DNA of 46,874 nucleotides, taken from contig CADAOB010000027.1 in the NCBI GenBank assembly GCA_902789445.1, positions 1 to 46,874 of the forward strand, in the 5' to 3' direction. Positions 8,477 to 14,998 of the stretch are shown piece by piece. A model generated the notes under the pieces. That model made no database searches. It saw only the letters and a list, made by a program, of their open reading frames with translations, and was not told where the DNA came from. Origin of the DNA: an uncultured Bacteroidia bacterium (lineage in GTDB: Bacteria; Bacteroidota; Bacteroidia; Bacteroidales; UBA932). Positions within the stretch are counted from its first letter, which is position 1, and each line of letters opens with the position of its first letter. The translations under genes were made by a program, and so were the position numbers.

Positions 8477-9639
8477 AACGCATTGCCTCTGTTGACATAT
8501 TCCGTGCGCTGACGATGCTCATCATGCTATTCGTCAACGATTTCGCCGGAATGAGCGGCCTGCCGCACTGGCTGCACCACGCGGCAGCCGACGAAGACAT
8601 GCTGGGCTTTTCCGACCTGGTGTTCCCGGCCTTTCTCTTTTGCGTCGGCATGTCCATTCCTTTCGCCATCGGCAGCCGTTACCGGAAAGGGGACTCGCAG
8701 GTCCAGGTACTCGGACACCTGCTTGGCCGTACGCTGGCGCTCATCGTGATGGGCATCTTCTCGATGAATCTAGCCGGGGTCGAAGGCGGTCTCTCCCACC
8801 CCGTCATCACGTTGCTGGCCGTGGCGGCGTACTTCCTCATCTGGAATGTCTATCCGAAAACGGCCGACGGCCGTACTCCGGCCTGGATCCGCATCCTGCA
8901 AGTGTGCGGCGCCGCCGTGCTGATTGCGCTTGTCATCTACAAGGACCTGCACGGCATGCCGTTCCGTCATAGTTGGTGGGGCATTCTCGGCCTGATCGGC
9001 TGGGCCTACCTGCCCTGCGCCCTGGCCTATCTTTTCCTGAAAGGGGACTTCAACAAACTGACGGGCTTCTGGATGCTCACGCTGCTTCTCTGCATCCTGA
9101 ATGCTTCCAAGGCGATTCCGGCCGAGTTCTCCAGCCGGGCGCTGATCCTGGGTTTCTGGCCGGGCGGCTGGACGCACCCGCTGCTCTGCGCCTCCGGCAT
9201 GTTCACGTCGATGCTTCTGATCCGCTACCAGGACAAGCCCAGGACGCTGTTCTCCTACTACTGGTCACTGGCGCTGGCTTTCTGGCTGCTGGGCCTGGTC
9301 AGCCATCGGTTCTGGATCATCTCGAAGATTCAGGCCACGCCCACCTGGGCGTTCTTCTGCCTGGCTGTCTTTGTCCTGCTTTTCAGTATCTTCCACGTGA
9401 TTGCCGATGTCCGGGGATGGACGAAATGGGCCCGCCCCATCGCTCCGGCCGGGACGGCCACGCTGACCTGCTATACGATTCCGTATATCTGGTATGCTGT
9501 CCAGCAACTGCTTGGGCTGCACTGGCCGGCCGCTCTGACAAACGGTCTGCCGGGGCTGCTGAAAGCCCTGGCTTTCGCCTTTGGCATCATCGGTCTGACC
9601 TGGGGTTTCGGAAAGATTCATTTAAAACTCAAAATCTGA
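8473..9639 (+). CDS. DUF5009 membrane protein, heparan-alpha-glucosaminide acetyltransferase-like
   Basis: A 388-residue polytopic protein with about ten hydrophobic segments. The N-terminus RIASVDIFRALTML and the following FVNDFAGM and LVFPAFLFCVGMSIPFA segments are typical of the DUF5009/NagX family, related to the lysosomal HGSNAT transmembrane acetyltransferase. A conserved membrane histidine is expected for acetyl transfer; HHAAADEDMLGFSDLVFP supplies candidates. Its ATG overlaps the GH3 stop (ATGA), so it is probably coupled to the NagZ-like hexosaminidase. The pairing suggests handling of released N-acetylglucosamine, either by acetylation of glucosamine at the membrane or by transport; the sequence does not decide. 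Confidence 0.82.
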   Translation: MKRIASVDIFRALTMLIMLFVNDFAGMSGLPHWLHHAAADEDMLGFSDLVFPAFLFCVGMSIPFAIGSRYRKGDSQVQVLGHLLGRTLALIVMGIFSMNLAGVEGGLSHPVITLLAVAAYFLIWNVYPKTADGRTPAWIRILQVCGAAVLIALVIYKDLHGMPFRHSWWGILGLIGWAYLPCALAYLFLKGDFNKLTGFWMLTLLLCILNASKAIPAEFSSRALILGFWPGGWTHPLLCASGMFTSMLLIRYQDKPRTLFSYYWSLALAFWLLGLVSHRFWIISKIQATPTWAFFCLAVFVLLFSIFHVIADVRGWTKWARPIAPAGTATLTCYTIPYIWYAVQQLLGLHWPAALTNGLPGLLKALAFAFGIIGLTWGFGKIHLKLKI

Positions 9640-9648
9640 TATAACACG

Positions 9649-10029
9649 ATGAAAACAAGAATCAACACCTCCAATGCGCCGGCCGCCATCGGCCCGTACA
9701 GCCAGGCCATCGACAGTGGCGCCGGCATCGTCTTTGTCTCCGGTCAACTTCCCATCGACCCTGCTACGGGGGCTTTTCCCGAAGGTGGCGTGAAAGAGCA
9801 GACCCGCCAGTCGCTCACCAACGCGAAGGCCATCCTCGAGGCTGCCGGCCTGGGTCTGGCGAATGTCGTCAAGACCACGGTGTTCCTCGCCGATATGGGC
9901 GATTTCGCTGCCATGAACGAGGTTTATGCTGAATTTTTCAGTGAACCGTTCCCGGCACGCAGTGCCGTCGCCGTCAAGACGCTCCCGAAGAACGCCCTCG
10001 TCGAGGTCGAGTGCATCGCCGCGAAATAG
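9649..10029 (+). CDS. ridA: RidA-family enamine/imine deaminase
   Basis: RidA hydrolyses reactive 2-aminoacrylate-type enamines made by PLP enzymes. The 126-residue product shows the whole family fold, from the N-terminal AIGPYSQA motif and the VSGQLPIDP turn to PARSAVAV with the substrate carboxylate-binding R104 and the C-terminal VEVECIA segment with E121. It lies nine bases after the DUF5009 gene at the end of the fba-GH3-DUF5009 unit. Its connection with amino-sugar turnover is not obvious; RidA genes are commonly found in unrelated operons. Confidence 0.92.
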   Translation: MKTRINTSNAPAAIGPYSQAIDSGAGIVFVSGQLPIDPATGAFPEGGVKEQTRQSLTNAKAILEAAGLGLANVVKTTVFLADMGDFAAMNEVYAEFFSEPFPARSAVAVKTLPKNALVEVECIAAK

Positions 10030-10040
10030 CGATTCTTACG

Positions 10041-10142
10041 GCTTTGCTCCGCGGGATATATCTTTGAAAACCACCCTCCCAAGCAAGCTTGGGCCCCTCC
10101 CCCTGAGGCGTGGGCGCCAATGTTTTCAAAGACATATCCCGC
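10041..10142. repeat. Long inverted repeat downstream of ridA
   Basis: Arms of 21 bases, GCGGGATATATCTTTGAAAAC (10051-10071, quoted here as the only copy) and its complement at 10122-10142, differ at one position and are separated by 50 bases. Weaker complementarity continues outward over about ten more bases (GGCTTTGCTCC against CGCAAACAGCC). The loop holds a further perfect 7+7 hairpin, CCCAAGC-AA-GCTTGGG, at 10079-10094. It has no open frame of note. This is the form of a dispersed extragenic palindrome rather than a simple terminator. Confidence 0.7.
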
Positions 10143-10199
10143 TCGCAAACAGCCTCCTGCTGCCAGCTAATAGTTGGCGTTCAGGGCGTAACAGCGGAT

Positions 10200-10246
10200 A
10201 GGTTTTCGGCTAAGCGAGCATTTTTTTGCAAGCGTGACGAAAACCT
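10200..10246. repeat. Second inverted repeat in the ridA-porin gap
   Basis: AGGTTTTCG (10200-10208) pairs with CGAAAACCT (10238-10246) around a 29-base loop that includes a run of seven T. The T-run is inside the loop, not after the stem, so it is not a standard terminator. The rest of the 295-base gap between ridA and the porin shows no gene. Confidence 0.5.
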
Positions 10247-10277
10247 GGAGCTGTAAAGCCCAGCCGGAAGGCGCGGG

Positions 10278-10324
10278 GTTCGGGGCAGCGCCCCGGTAAA
10301 AAAGTTCGGGGCAGCGCCCCGGTA
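10278..10324 (-). terminator. Tandem hairpins ending the porin transcript
   Basis: A 21-base unit, GTTCGGGGCAGCGCCCCGGT plus A, occurs twice with a 26-base period (10278-10298 and 10304-10324). Each unit folds as CGGGGC-AGC-GCCCCG. Read on the minus strand, the first hairpin met after the porin stop is followed by AAC and six T (complement of 10299-10304 and neighbours), which makes a rho-independent terminator. The second copy would be a backup or the result of duplication. Confidence 0.65.
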
Positions 10325-11368
10325 TTAAAGAATTATCGACGTCATGAGGTTGACCAGATGCGAAACGCTGCGGTCAGCCTCTTGTTTGTAGGTGTAGTTG
10401 AGCTGGATGCGGAAATGCTGGTTGAGCGGATACCAGGTGGCGCCCGCCGTGTAGTACCACTGGTCGTGGCCCGCCTGCCGCGAATTCGTCGTGAAGTAAT
10501 CGCAGCGCGCCCCTACACTGAAACGATTCGTAAATTTGCAGCCGGCCGTCACATACGCGCCTTCGCCGCGCCAGCCGTCGGTATGGCCGGCCATATACTC
10601 GGAACGGAGCCAGCCCCATTTGCCGTCATAGGCCACGGCCACCCCGTAGCGGTCCCGGACCCGGTAGTCGTAGTCATTGTAGATATGGATCTCGTCCATG
10701 AAGCCGAGCCGGCGCATGTAGTAACCGGAGATACTCAGATCTTTCAGCGGAAAAACCATCACGCGGGCGTAGAAATCCTTGAGGTGGTCATCATCGAGCC
10801 GGTTGATCCCGTTTCCGTTGAAGATACCCACATGATAACGGAAAAGCGAAAAACTGCGCCCCAGCTTGAAGACATCGCCATAGAACTGCAGTCCGATCTC
10901 CCGCCCCATTGCGCTGATGCCCGTGACGTCCTCGTCACTCATACGGACAAAGCGCCGGACCAGCAGCGAATAGTCAATCATCTCCAGGTCCAGCGGATGG
11001 CATTCCGAGTTTTCCAGAGACAAAGGCGTCCTGAACTGCCCGAACTGGATGCCGAACTCCGGGACAATCGAATATTTGAGCCAACAATCCAGCAACTTGG
11101 GCGAATTTGCCAATTCAGCTTCGACTTCGTACTCCAGCCGGCCGAAATAGGCACTCTGATACAATTCACCCTGCATGGCCAGACGAGCCCGTTTGATATA
11201 AAACGTATTGTCAATCCGTTCGTTGAAATCGGTCTCGAAACTGTATCCCGCCTGGAAGTAAGCGGACGGGTTGAGATACTTCATCCAAGGCTTTTCCTGC
11301 GCCGTGGCAGGAAAGCAAACGAAGGCTGCGGCAAGCAGCGACAAAAAGAAAGCAGTCGTGCGTTTCAT
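10325..11368 (-). CDS. OprO/OprP-like (Porin_O_P) outer-membrane porin
   Basis: The 347-residue protein has a signal peptide ending in ATAQE (about residue 25) followed by alternating beta strands ending in an amphipathic LMTSIIL strand, as expected for a 16-strand trimeric porin of the phosphate-selective O/P type. Segments such as YFQAGYSFETD, FYIKRARLAMQGELY and FGIQFGQFRTPLSLE match the start of that family. Its ligand (phosphate, polyphosphate or another anion) cannot be told from sequence. I placed the start at 11368: the in-frame GTG or ATG further upstream would overlap the pepP stop at 11373, while 11368 leaves four bases and begins directly with the signal peptide. Confidence 0.85.
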   Translation of the reverse strand: MKRTTAFFLSLLAAAFVCFPATAQEKPWMKYLNPSAYFQAGYSFETDFNERIDNTFYIKRARLAMQGELYQSAYFGRLEYEVEAELANSPKLLDCWLKYSIVPEFGIQFGQFRTPLSLENSECHPLDLEMIDYSLLVRRFVRMSDEDVTGISAMGREIGLQFYGDVFKLGRSFSLFRYHVGIFNGNGINRLDDDHLKDFYARVMVFPLKDLSISGYYMRRLGFMDEIHIYNDYDYRVRDRYGVAVAYDGKWGWLRSEYMAGHTDGWRGEGAYVTAGCKFTNRFSVGARCDYFTTNSRQAGHDQWYYTAGATWYPLNQHFRIQLNYTYKQEADRSVSHLVNLMTSIIL

Positions 11369-11372
11369 GGTC

Positions 11373-13148
11373 TTATCGGCATTTTTTCTTGAGCCACTTG
11401 GCGACTTCGGGCGCAAGGCGGTTTTTCAGGATCCTGTAAACCACACGGTTGTAAGCCTTCACCCAGTCCAGTTCGGCTTTGTTGAGCAATTTCTTGACCA
11501 GAATCGAGGTATCGATGTGGCAGCAGGTCAGGGTTTCGAAACTCAGGAAGCGGCCGAACTCGCTCTTGCCCTCTTCCCGGCAGAGAATCACATTTTCATG
11601 ACGGACGCCGTGTTTTCCTTCCCGGTAAATACCCGGCTCGTTGGAAGTCACCATGCCCGGCAGCATCGGCTGCGGGTTGAAGTTCTGGCGGATGCTCTGC
11701 GGTCCTTCGTGGACGCCGAGATAGAAGCCGATGCCGTGGCCCGTGCCGTGACCGAAGTTGCGGCGGGTGGCCCAGAGCGGACGGCGCGCGAGGGCGTCGA
11801 TCTGGCAACCGGCCGTCCCTTCCGGGAACACGGCGAGCGTCAAGTCAATCATTCCCTTGAGCACCAGGGTATAATCTTCCCCCTCCTGCCGGGAGCAGCG
11901 GCCCATCGGCACGGTGCGGGTCGTATCGGTCGTCCCGAAGCTGAACTGGCCGCCCGTGTCCATCAGATAAAGTCCCCGCGGCCGGATCACGGCCGAACCT
12001 TCACGCGGCGTGCTGTAGTGCGGCAGGGCGGCGTTGGGACCATAGGCCGAGATATTCTCGAAACTGTTGCCCCGGAATCCTTCAATCTGCGAACGCAGGG
12101 CCGTCATCTTCTCGGAAGCCTCCCACTCCGTGACCTGGGTGCCGCCCTTGACGGACGTTTCCAGCCAATACAGGAAGGTCTCCATCGCAGCACCGTCTTC
12201 GATGAACGCCCGGCGCATGCCTTCGAGTTCCTTCTTGTTCTTGACGGCCTTGCGCAGGACAACCGGCGAGGCACCGAGCACGATCTCGCTTTCGGCGAAG
12301 AACTTGCGGATCAGCTTGTATGTATGGTAATTGAGCGTGGAAGGATCGATGAACAGGCGGCCGCACTCTTCGCGACGGTCTTCCAGCGCATCCTCCAGGA
12401 CCGAATAGTCCGCATTGAAGACACCGCTCACCTCGGGCACTTCCGAGACATTGCGCACGAACCAGATGACATTCTCGGGCGTCACCAGCAGGAAGGAGAT
12501 GACATAGGGATTGTAGTCGATATCGCTGCCGCGTACGTTCAGCAGCCAGGCTATCTCGTCGAGCGAGGTAAGGAACATCGAAGCGCAGCCGCGCTTGCGC
12601 ATCTCTTCCCGCAGCCAGGCGAACTTCTCTTTCCGCGTCTCGCCCGCACTCTTCTCGTCGAGCCATTCCACCGGAGAATGGGGAATCGCCGGCCGGTCGG
12701 GCCACAGGCTGTCCAGCAGGTCGGGCCGGTCGATCAGTTCATAGCCGCCCAGGCCATAGGCGCCGCGCAGGACATCGTCGAGTTCGCGGATGGCACCCAG
12801 GCTCTGGCAGAGACCGTCGAAGGCGACTTTCACCGGCCGTTTCTGGAAATGGCCGGCAAGCCATTCCGGAATCAGGACTTGTTCGGGAACGCGGGTCTTG
12901 TGGAGTTCGATGCCGGTACCGGCCAGCTGCCGGTTTGCCTGGATGAAGAAACGCGTGTCGGTCCACAGACCGGCATGGTCCTGCGTAACGACCAGGTCAC
13001 CGGCCTCGCCGGTAAAACCGCTCGCCCATGCCACTTGTTTCCAACGCGCGGCGGGATATTCGCTGCTGTGGGGGTCGGTTGCGGAGACAATCACCGCATC
13101 ATATCCGAGAGACCGGATCTGCGCAATCCGATCGGCATAATTATTCAT
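11373..13148 (-). CDS. pepP: Aminopeptidase P (M24B family Xaa-Pro aminopeptidase)
   Basis: This cytoplasmic dimetal peptidase removes N-terminal residues linked to proline. The 591-residue, three-domain form resembles the eukaryotic XPNPEP1 type common in Bacteroidota: two creatinase-like N-terminal domains (to about 300) and the pita-bread catalytic domain. Metal ligands are visible as D397 and D408 in MDTGGQFSFGTTDTTRT, H471 in GHGTGHG, E504 in SNEPG and E518 in RHENVI. ATG 13148 was chosen because a TATTTTTG -7 box covers 13167-13174, which rules out the TTG inside it; ATG 13160 is the alternative. The porin gene follows after four bases. Confidence 0.92.
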   Translation of the reverse strand: MNNYADRIAQIRSLGYDAVIVSATDPHSSEYPAARWKQVAWASGFTGEAGDLVVTQDHAGLWTDTRFFIQANRQLAGTGIELHKTRVPEQVLIPEWLAGHFQKRPVKVAFDGLCQSLGAIRELDDVLRGAYGLGGYELIDRPDLLDSLWPDRPAIPHSPVEWLDEKSAGETRKEKFAWLREEMRKRGCASMFLTSLDEIAWLLNVRGSDIDYNPYVISFLLVTPENVIWFVRNVSEVPEVSGVFNADYSVLEDALEDRREECGRLFIDPSTLNYHTYKLIRKFFAESEIVLGASPVVLRKAVKNKKELEGMRRAFIEDGAAMETFLYWLETSVKGGTQVTEWEASEKMTALRSQIEGFRGNSFENISAYGPNAALPHYSTPREGSAVIRPRGLYLMDTGGQFSFGTTDTTRTVPMGRCSRQEGEDYTLVLKGMIDLTLAVFPEGTAGCQIDALARRPLWATRRNFGHGTGHGIGFYLGVHEGPQSIRQNFNPQPMLPGMVTSNEPGIYREGKHGVRHENVILCREEGKSEFGRFLSFETLTCCHIDTSILVKKLLNKAELDWVKAYNRVVYRILKNRLAPEVAKWLKKKCR

Positions 13149-13166
13149 ATTCTCAACCATAATAGG

Positions 13167-13174
13167 CAAAAATA
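13167..13174 (-). promoter_or_regulatory. Putative -7 box of pepP-porin
   Basis: TATTTTTG on the minus strand fits TAnnTTTG and ends 18 bases before the chosen pepP ATG. It is preceded by an eight-T tract. This box also decides the start codon, because the most upstream in-frame TTG is part of it. Confidence 0.55.
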
Positions 13175-13211
13175 CGAAAAAAAACGTAATATCGAGCTAT
13201 TCTCCCAGCGC

Positions 13212-13266
13212 GCGGCAGAACCTTTTCGAACCCAGCGAGGGCGCTCGGGTTCGAAAGAACCTGCCG
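13212..13266. repeat. Strong GC-rich hairpin between pepP and the pseudouridine synthase
   Basis: TTCGAACCC (13225-13233) pairs perfectly with GGGTTCGAA (13247-13255), and the inner AGCG/CGCT extends the stem around a short loop. Imperfect pairing continues outward (CGGCAGAACC against GAACCTGCCG). It lies 21 bases past the pseudouridine synthase stop on the minus strand. There is no T-run after either arm, so it may be an RNA 3'-end stabiliser or a dispersed palindrome rather than a classical terminator. Confidence 0.6.
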
Positions 13267-13287
13267 CTCCACCAGGCCTGCACACAA

Positions 13288-13986
13288 TTAGCGTAATTGG
13301 ACCCAGTTGACCGGTGCTTCGACGGTGATTTCTTCCTTGCGGACGGGGTGGACAAAGGTGATACGGCGGGCGTGAAGCGAAATGCCGCCGTCAGGATTGG
13401 AACGCGGCGCTCCATACTTCAGATCGCCCTTGATGGGGCAGCCGATGGCCGAGAGCTGGCAGCGGATCTGATGGTGGCGGCCGGTGAGCAGCTCCACCTC
13501 GACCAGGTGGTAGCGCTCCGTATCGCGAAGCACGCGGTAGCGCAGGCGGGCCAGCTTCGTATTGTTGCGTTCCCGGTCATACGCATACGACTTGTTCTGT
13601 TTCTCATTCCGGTAGAGCCAGTGCTGCAGTTCCCCTTCTTCCGGATCGGGACGCGCACAGCAGAGGGCCCAGTAGGTCTTGTGGACCTCGCCGTCGCGGA
13701 ACATCGCATCGAGCCGTTCCAGGCATTTCGACGTCTTGGCGAAGACGGCAATGCCGCTTACCGGCCGGTCGAGCCGGTGTGGAACACCGATGAAAACACG
13801 GCCGGGCTTGCCATCGCGCTGCGCGATGAAGGCCTTGAGCGTTTCGCTCAGCGGTTCGTCGCCCGTCTTGTCACCCTGGACGATCTCCCCCACCCGCTTG
13901 TTGAGAATCAGCAGGTGGTTGTCTTCAAAAAGAATCCGGCGAGCCAGGTCGCCGGATTCTTCTTCTGATAATTCGCGGTAAACCAT
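13288..13986 (-). CDS. RluA-family RNA pseudouridine synthase
   Basis: The 232-residue protein converts uridines in rRNA or tRNA to pseudouridine. The catalytic motif HRLDRPVSG is at 70-78 with catalytic D73. The C-terminal RHHQIRCQLSAIGCPIKGDLKYG motif, with GR before HHQIR, is standard for RluA/RluC/RluD enzymes. It lacks an N-terminal S4 RNA-binding domain and is short, so it belongs with RluA/TruC-like single-domain members; the target site cannot be assigned. A TATCTTTG box lies at 13991-13998, only four bases before its ATG, suggesting a nearly leaderless message. Confidence 0.88.
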   Translation of the reverse strand: MVYRELSEEESGDLARRILFEDNHLLILNKRVGEIVQGDKTGDEPLSETLKAFIAQRDGKPGRVFIGVPHRLDRPVSGIAVFAKTSKCLERLDAMFRDGEVHKTYWALCCARPDPEEGELQHWLYRNEKQNKSYAYDRERNNTKLARLRYRVLRDTERYHLVEVELLTGRHHQIRCQLSAIGCPIKGDLKYGAPRSNPDGGISLHARRITFVHPVRKEEITVEAPVNWVQLR

Positions 13987-13990
13987 GCCG

Positions 13991-13998
13991 CAAAGATA
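13991..13998 (-). promoter_or_regulatory. Putative -7 box of the pseudouridine synthase
   Basis: TATCTTTG on the minus strand lies between the ATP-grasp stop (14010) and the pseudouridine synthase ATG (13986). Only four bases separate it from that ATG, so the transcript would be leaderless or nearly so. No -33 TTG is seen at the right distance. Confidence 0.5.
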
Positions 13999-14009
13999 AG
14001 AAAAGCCTG

Positions 14010-14987
14010 TCAGAGATACGAAAGAATCTCCCGGTAGAAACCTTTTTTCTTCCCCACATACTCAAGCAGGGCCGGACCGGGCCGGGTGTTGCCCTCCACA
14101 AGTTCAGGGCCGTCGGGCGTAATGGCCACATCCCAGCCGATCAGGCGCAGGTCCGGAATCCGGGCAGCCACATCCCGGATCATCGCCAGGGTTTCGGGCC
14201 AGAATGGCACGGCAAAACCGACCATCTCCCGGGAGGTTCCGGGATGGACCCTGATCCCACCCTGACCGGCCGTGTGCTTCCGGGTACCGGGTCCCTCAAT
14301 CACACCCCGCTCCATATCAAGCGGATACACCACGCCGCCCTGTGTAAAATTATCGACGACCGCCTCGCCCACCCCGCAGCGCAGGACCGCTTTGAGCAGA
14401 TGGACGTTTCCTTCCCGGTCCCGTACGGTGGTCACACGGACCGTATTGACGGAGCGGCCGCCAAAATCCATCGCGGGGTGCTGCGTGATCCATCGTTCCA
14501 GCAAGACATCCTGCCCCGCCAGGCGCGCAGCCCATTCCGATGCGGAAGTCCCCGAATCCGGTTCCCCGAGTTCCAGCGCATAGACCCCTTTTCCCTGCAT
14601 AGCCCGGCTATCTTTGACGATAAGCCGCGCCTGGGCCTCGATAAAGCGTCGGATCTCCTCCGCGGAGGATTCCCGGCAGGCAATCCAGGGGCGGCGGACA
14701 TAATCGGAGAAATAGCGGTTGAAGCGTTCTTTCCGCTTGCACAACAAGGCGGATTCCGGGGGATTGAAACGCGGGCTCAGCGCATAGGCGTGCTGCTTGG
14801 TATAGGTGCGCGCCCGCTCTTCCCGCGAAAGCTGCCAGAATCCCCCTTCCCCGTACTGCACCTCATCACAGCCATAGCGGAGATAGCAGCGGAAGGCATC
14901 CAGCAAATGATAAAAAGGAGTATGTCCCGACAAGCGGGACACACTCCTTACTGTTTCCTTCCAAGCCGGAAGCTTTTTCAGTTCCAC
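14010..14987 (-). CDS. Sugar-transfer associated ATP-grasp protein (ATPgrasp_ST)
   Basis: A protein of up to 325 residues with the ATPgrasp_ST fold. Visible features are the FWQLSREERARTY entry helix, RLIVKDSRAMQGKGVYAL with the ATP-binding lysines, LLERWITQHPA, SVNTVRVTTVRD, and the metal-binding end GWDVAITPDGPELVEGNTRPGP. These proteins usually sit in surface polysaccharide clusters and probably make amide or ester bonds, though none is well characterised. It is a paralogue of the protein at 26245-27276. The start is doubtful: GTG 14987 lies 11 bases after dnaK, but a strong terminator occupies codons 13-25. Translation may start later, near a TTG around residue 28, with a promoter I cannot see. 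Confidence 0.75.
   Translation of the reverse strand: MELKKLPAWKETVRSVSRLSGHTPFYHLLDAFRCYLRYGCDEVQYGEGGFWQLSREERARTYTKQHAYALSPRFNPPESALLCKRKERFNRYFSDYVRRPWIACRESSAEEIRRFIEAQARLIVKDSRAMQGKGVYALELGEPDSGTSASEWAARLAGQDVLLERWITQHPAMDFGGRSVNTVRVTTVRDREGNVHLLKAVLRCGVGEAVVDNFTQGGVVYPLDMERGVIEGPGTRKHTAGQGGIRVHPGTSREMVGFAVPFWPETLAMIRDVAARIPDLRLIGWDVAITPDGPELVEGNTRPGPALLEYVGKKKGFYREILSYL
14911..14949 (-). terminator. Rho-independent terminator after dnaK, inside the next frame
   Basis: AAGGAGTATGTCCCG (14915-14929) pairs with CGGGACACACTCCTT (14935-14949) around ACAAG, with one mismatch in 15 pairs. On the minus strand the stem runs straight into TTTTTA (complement of 14911-14916). It begins 50 bases after the dnaK stop and has the full form of an intrinsic terminator, yet lies within the N-terminal codons of the ATP-grasp frame. 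Confidence 0.82.
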
Positions 14988-14998
14988 GGCGATAAAGA

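Noticed and set aside
10041-10142. Inverted repeat considered as an integron attC site or insertion sequence ends
   Set aside because: No core GTTRRRY/RYYYAAC pair, no integrase or transposase frame, and no flanking target duplication seen.
10278-10324. Two-unit direct repeat considered as a CRISPR remnant
   Set aside because: The spacer is only five bases, each unit is a self-complementary hairpin, and there are no cas genes nearby; a tandem terminator explains it better.
11271-13310. Plus-strand open frame opposite pepP
   Set aside because: Antisense to a gene with all five metal ligands intact; no promoter or family signature on the plus strand.
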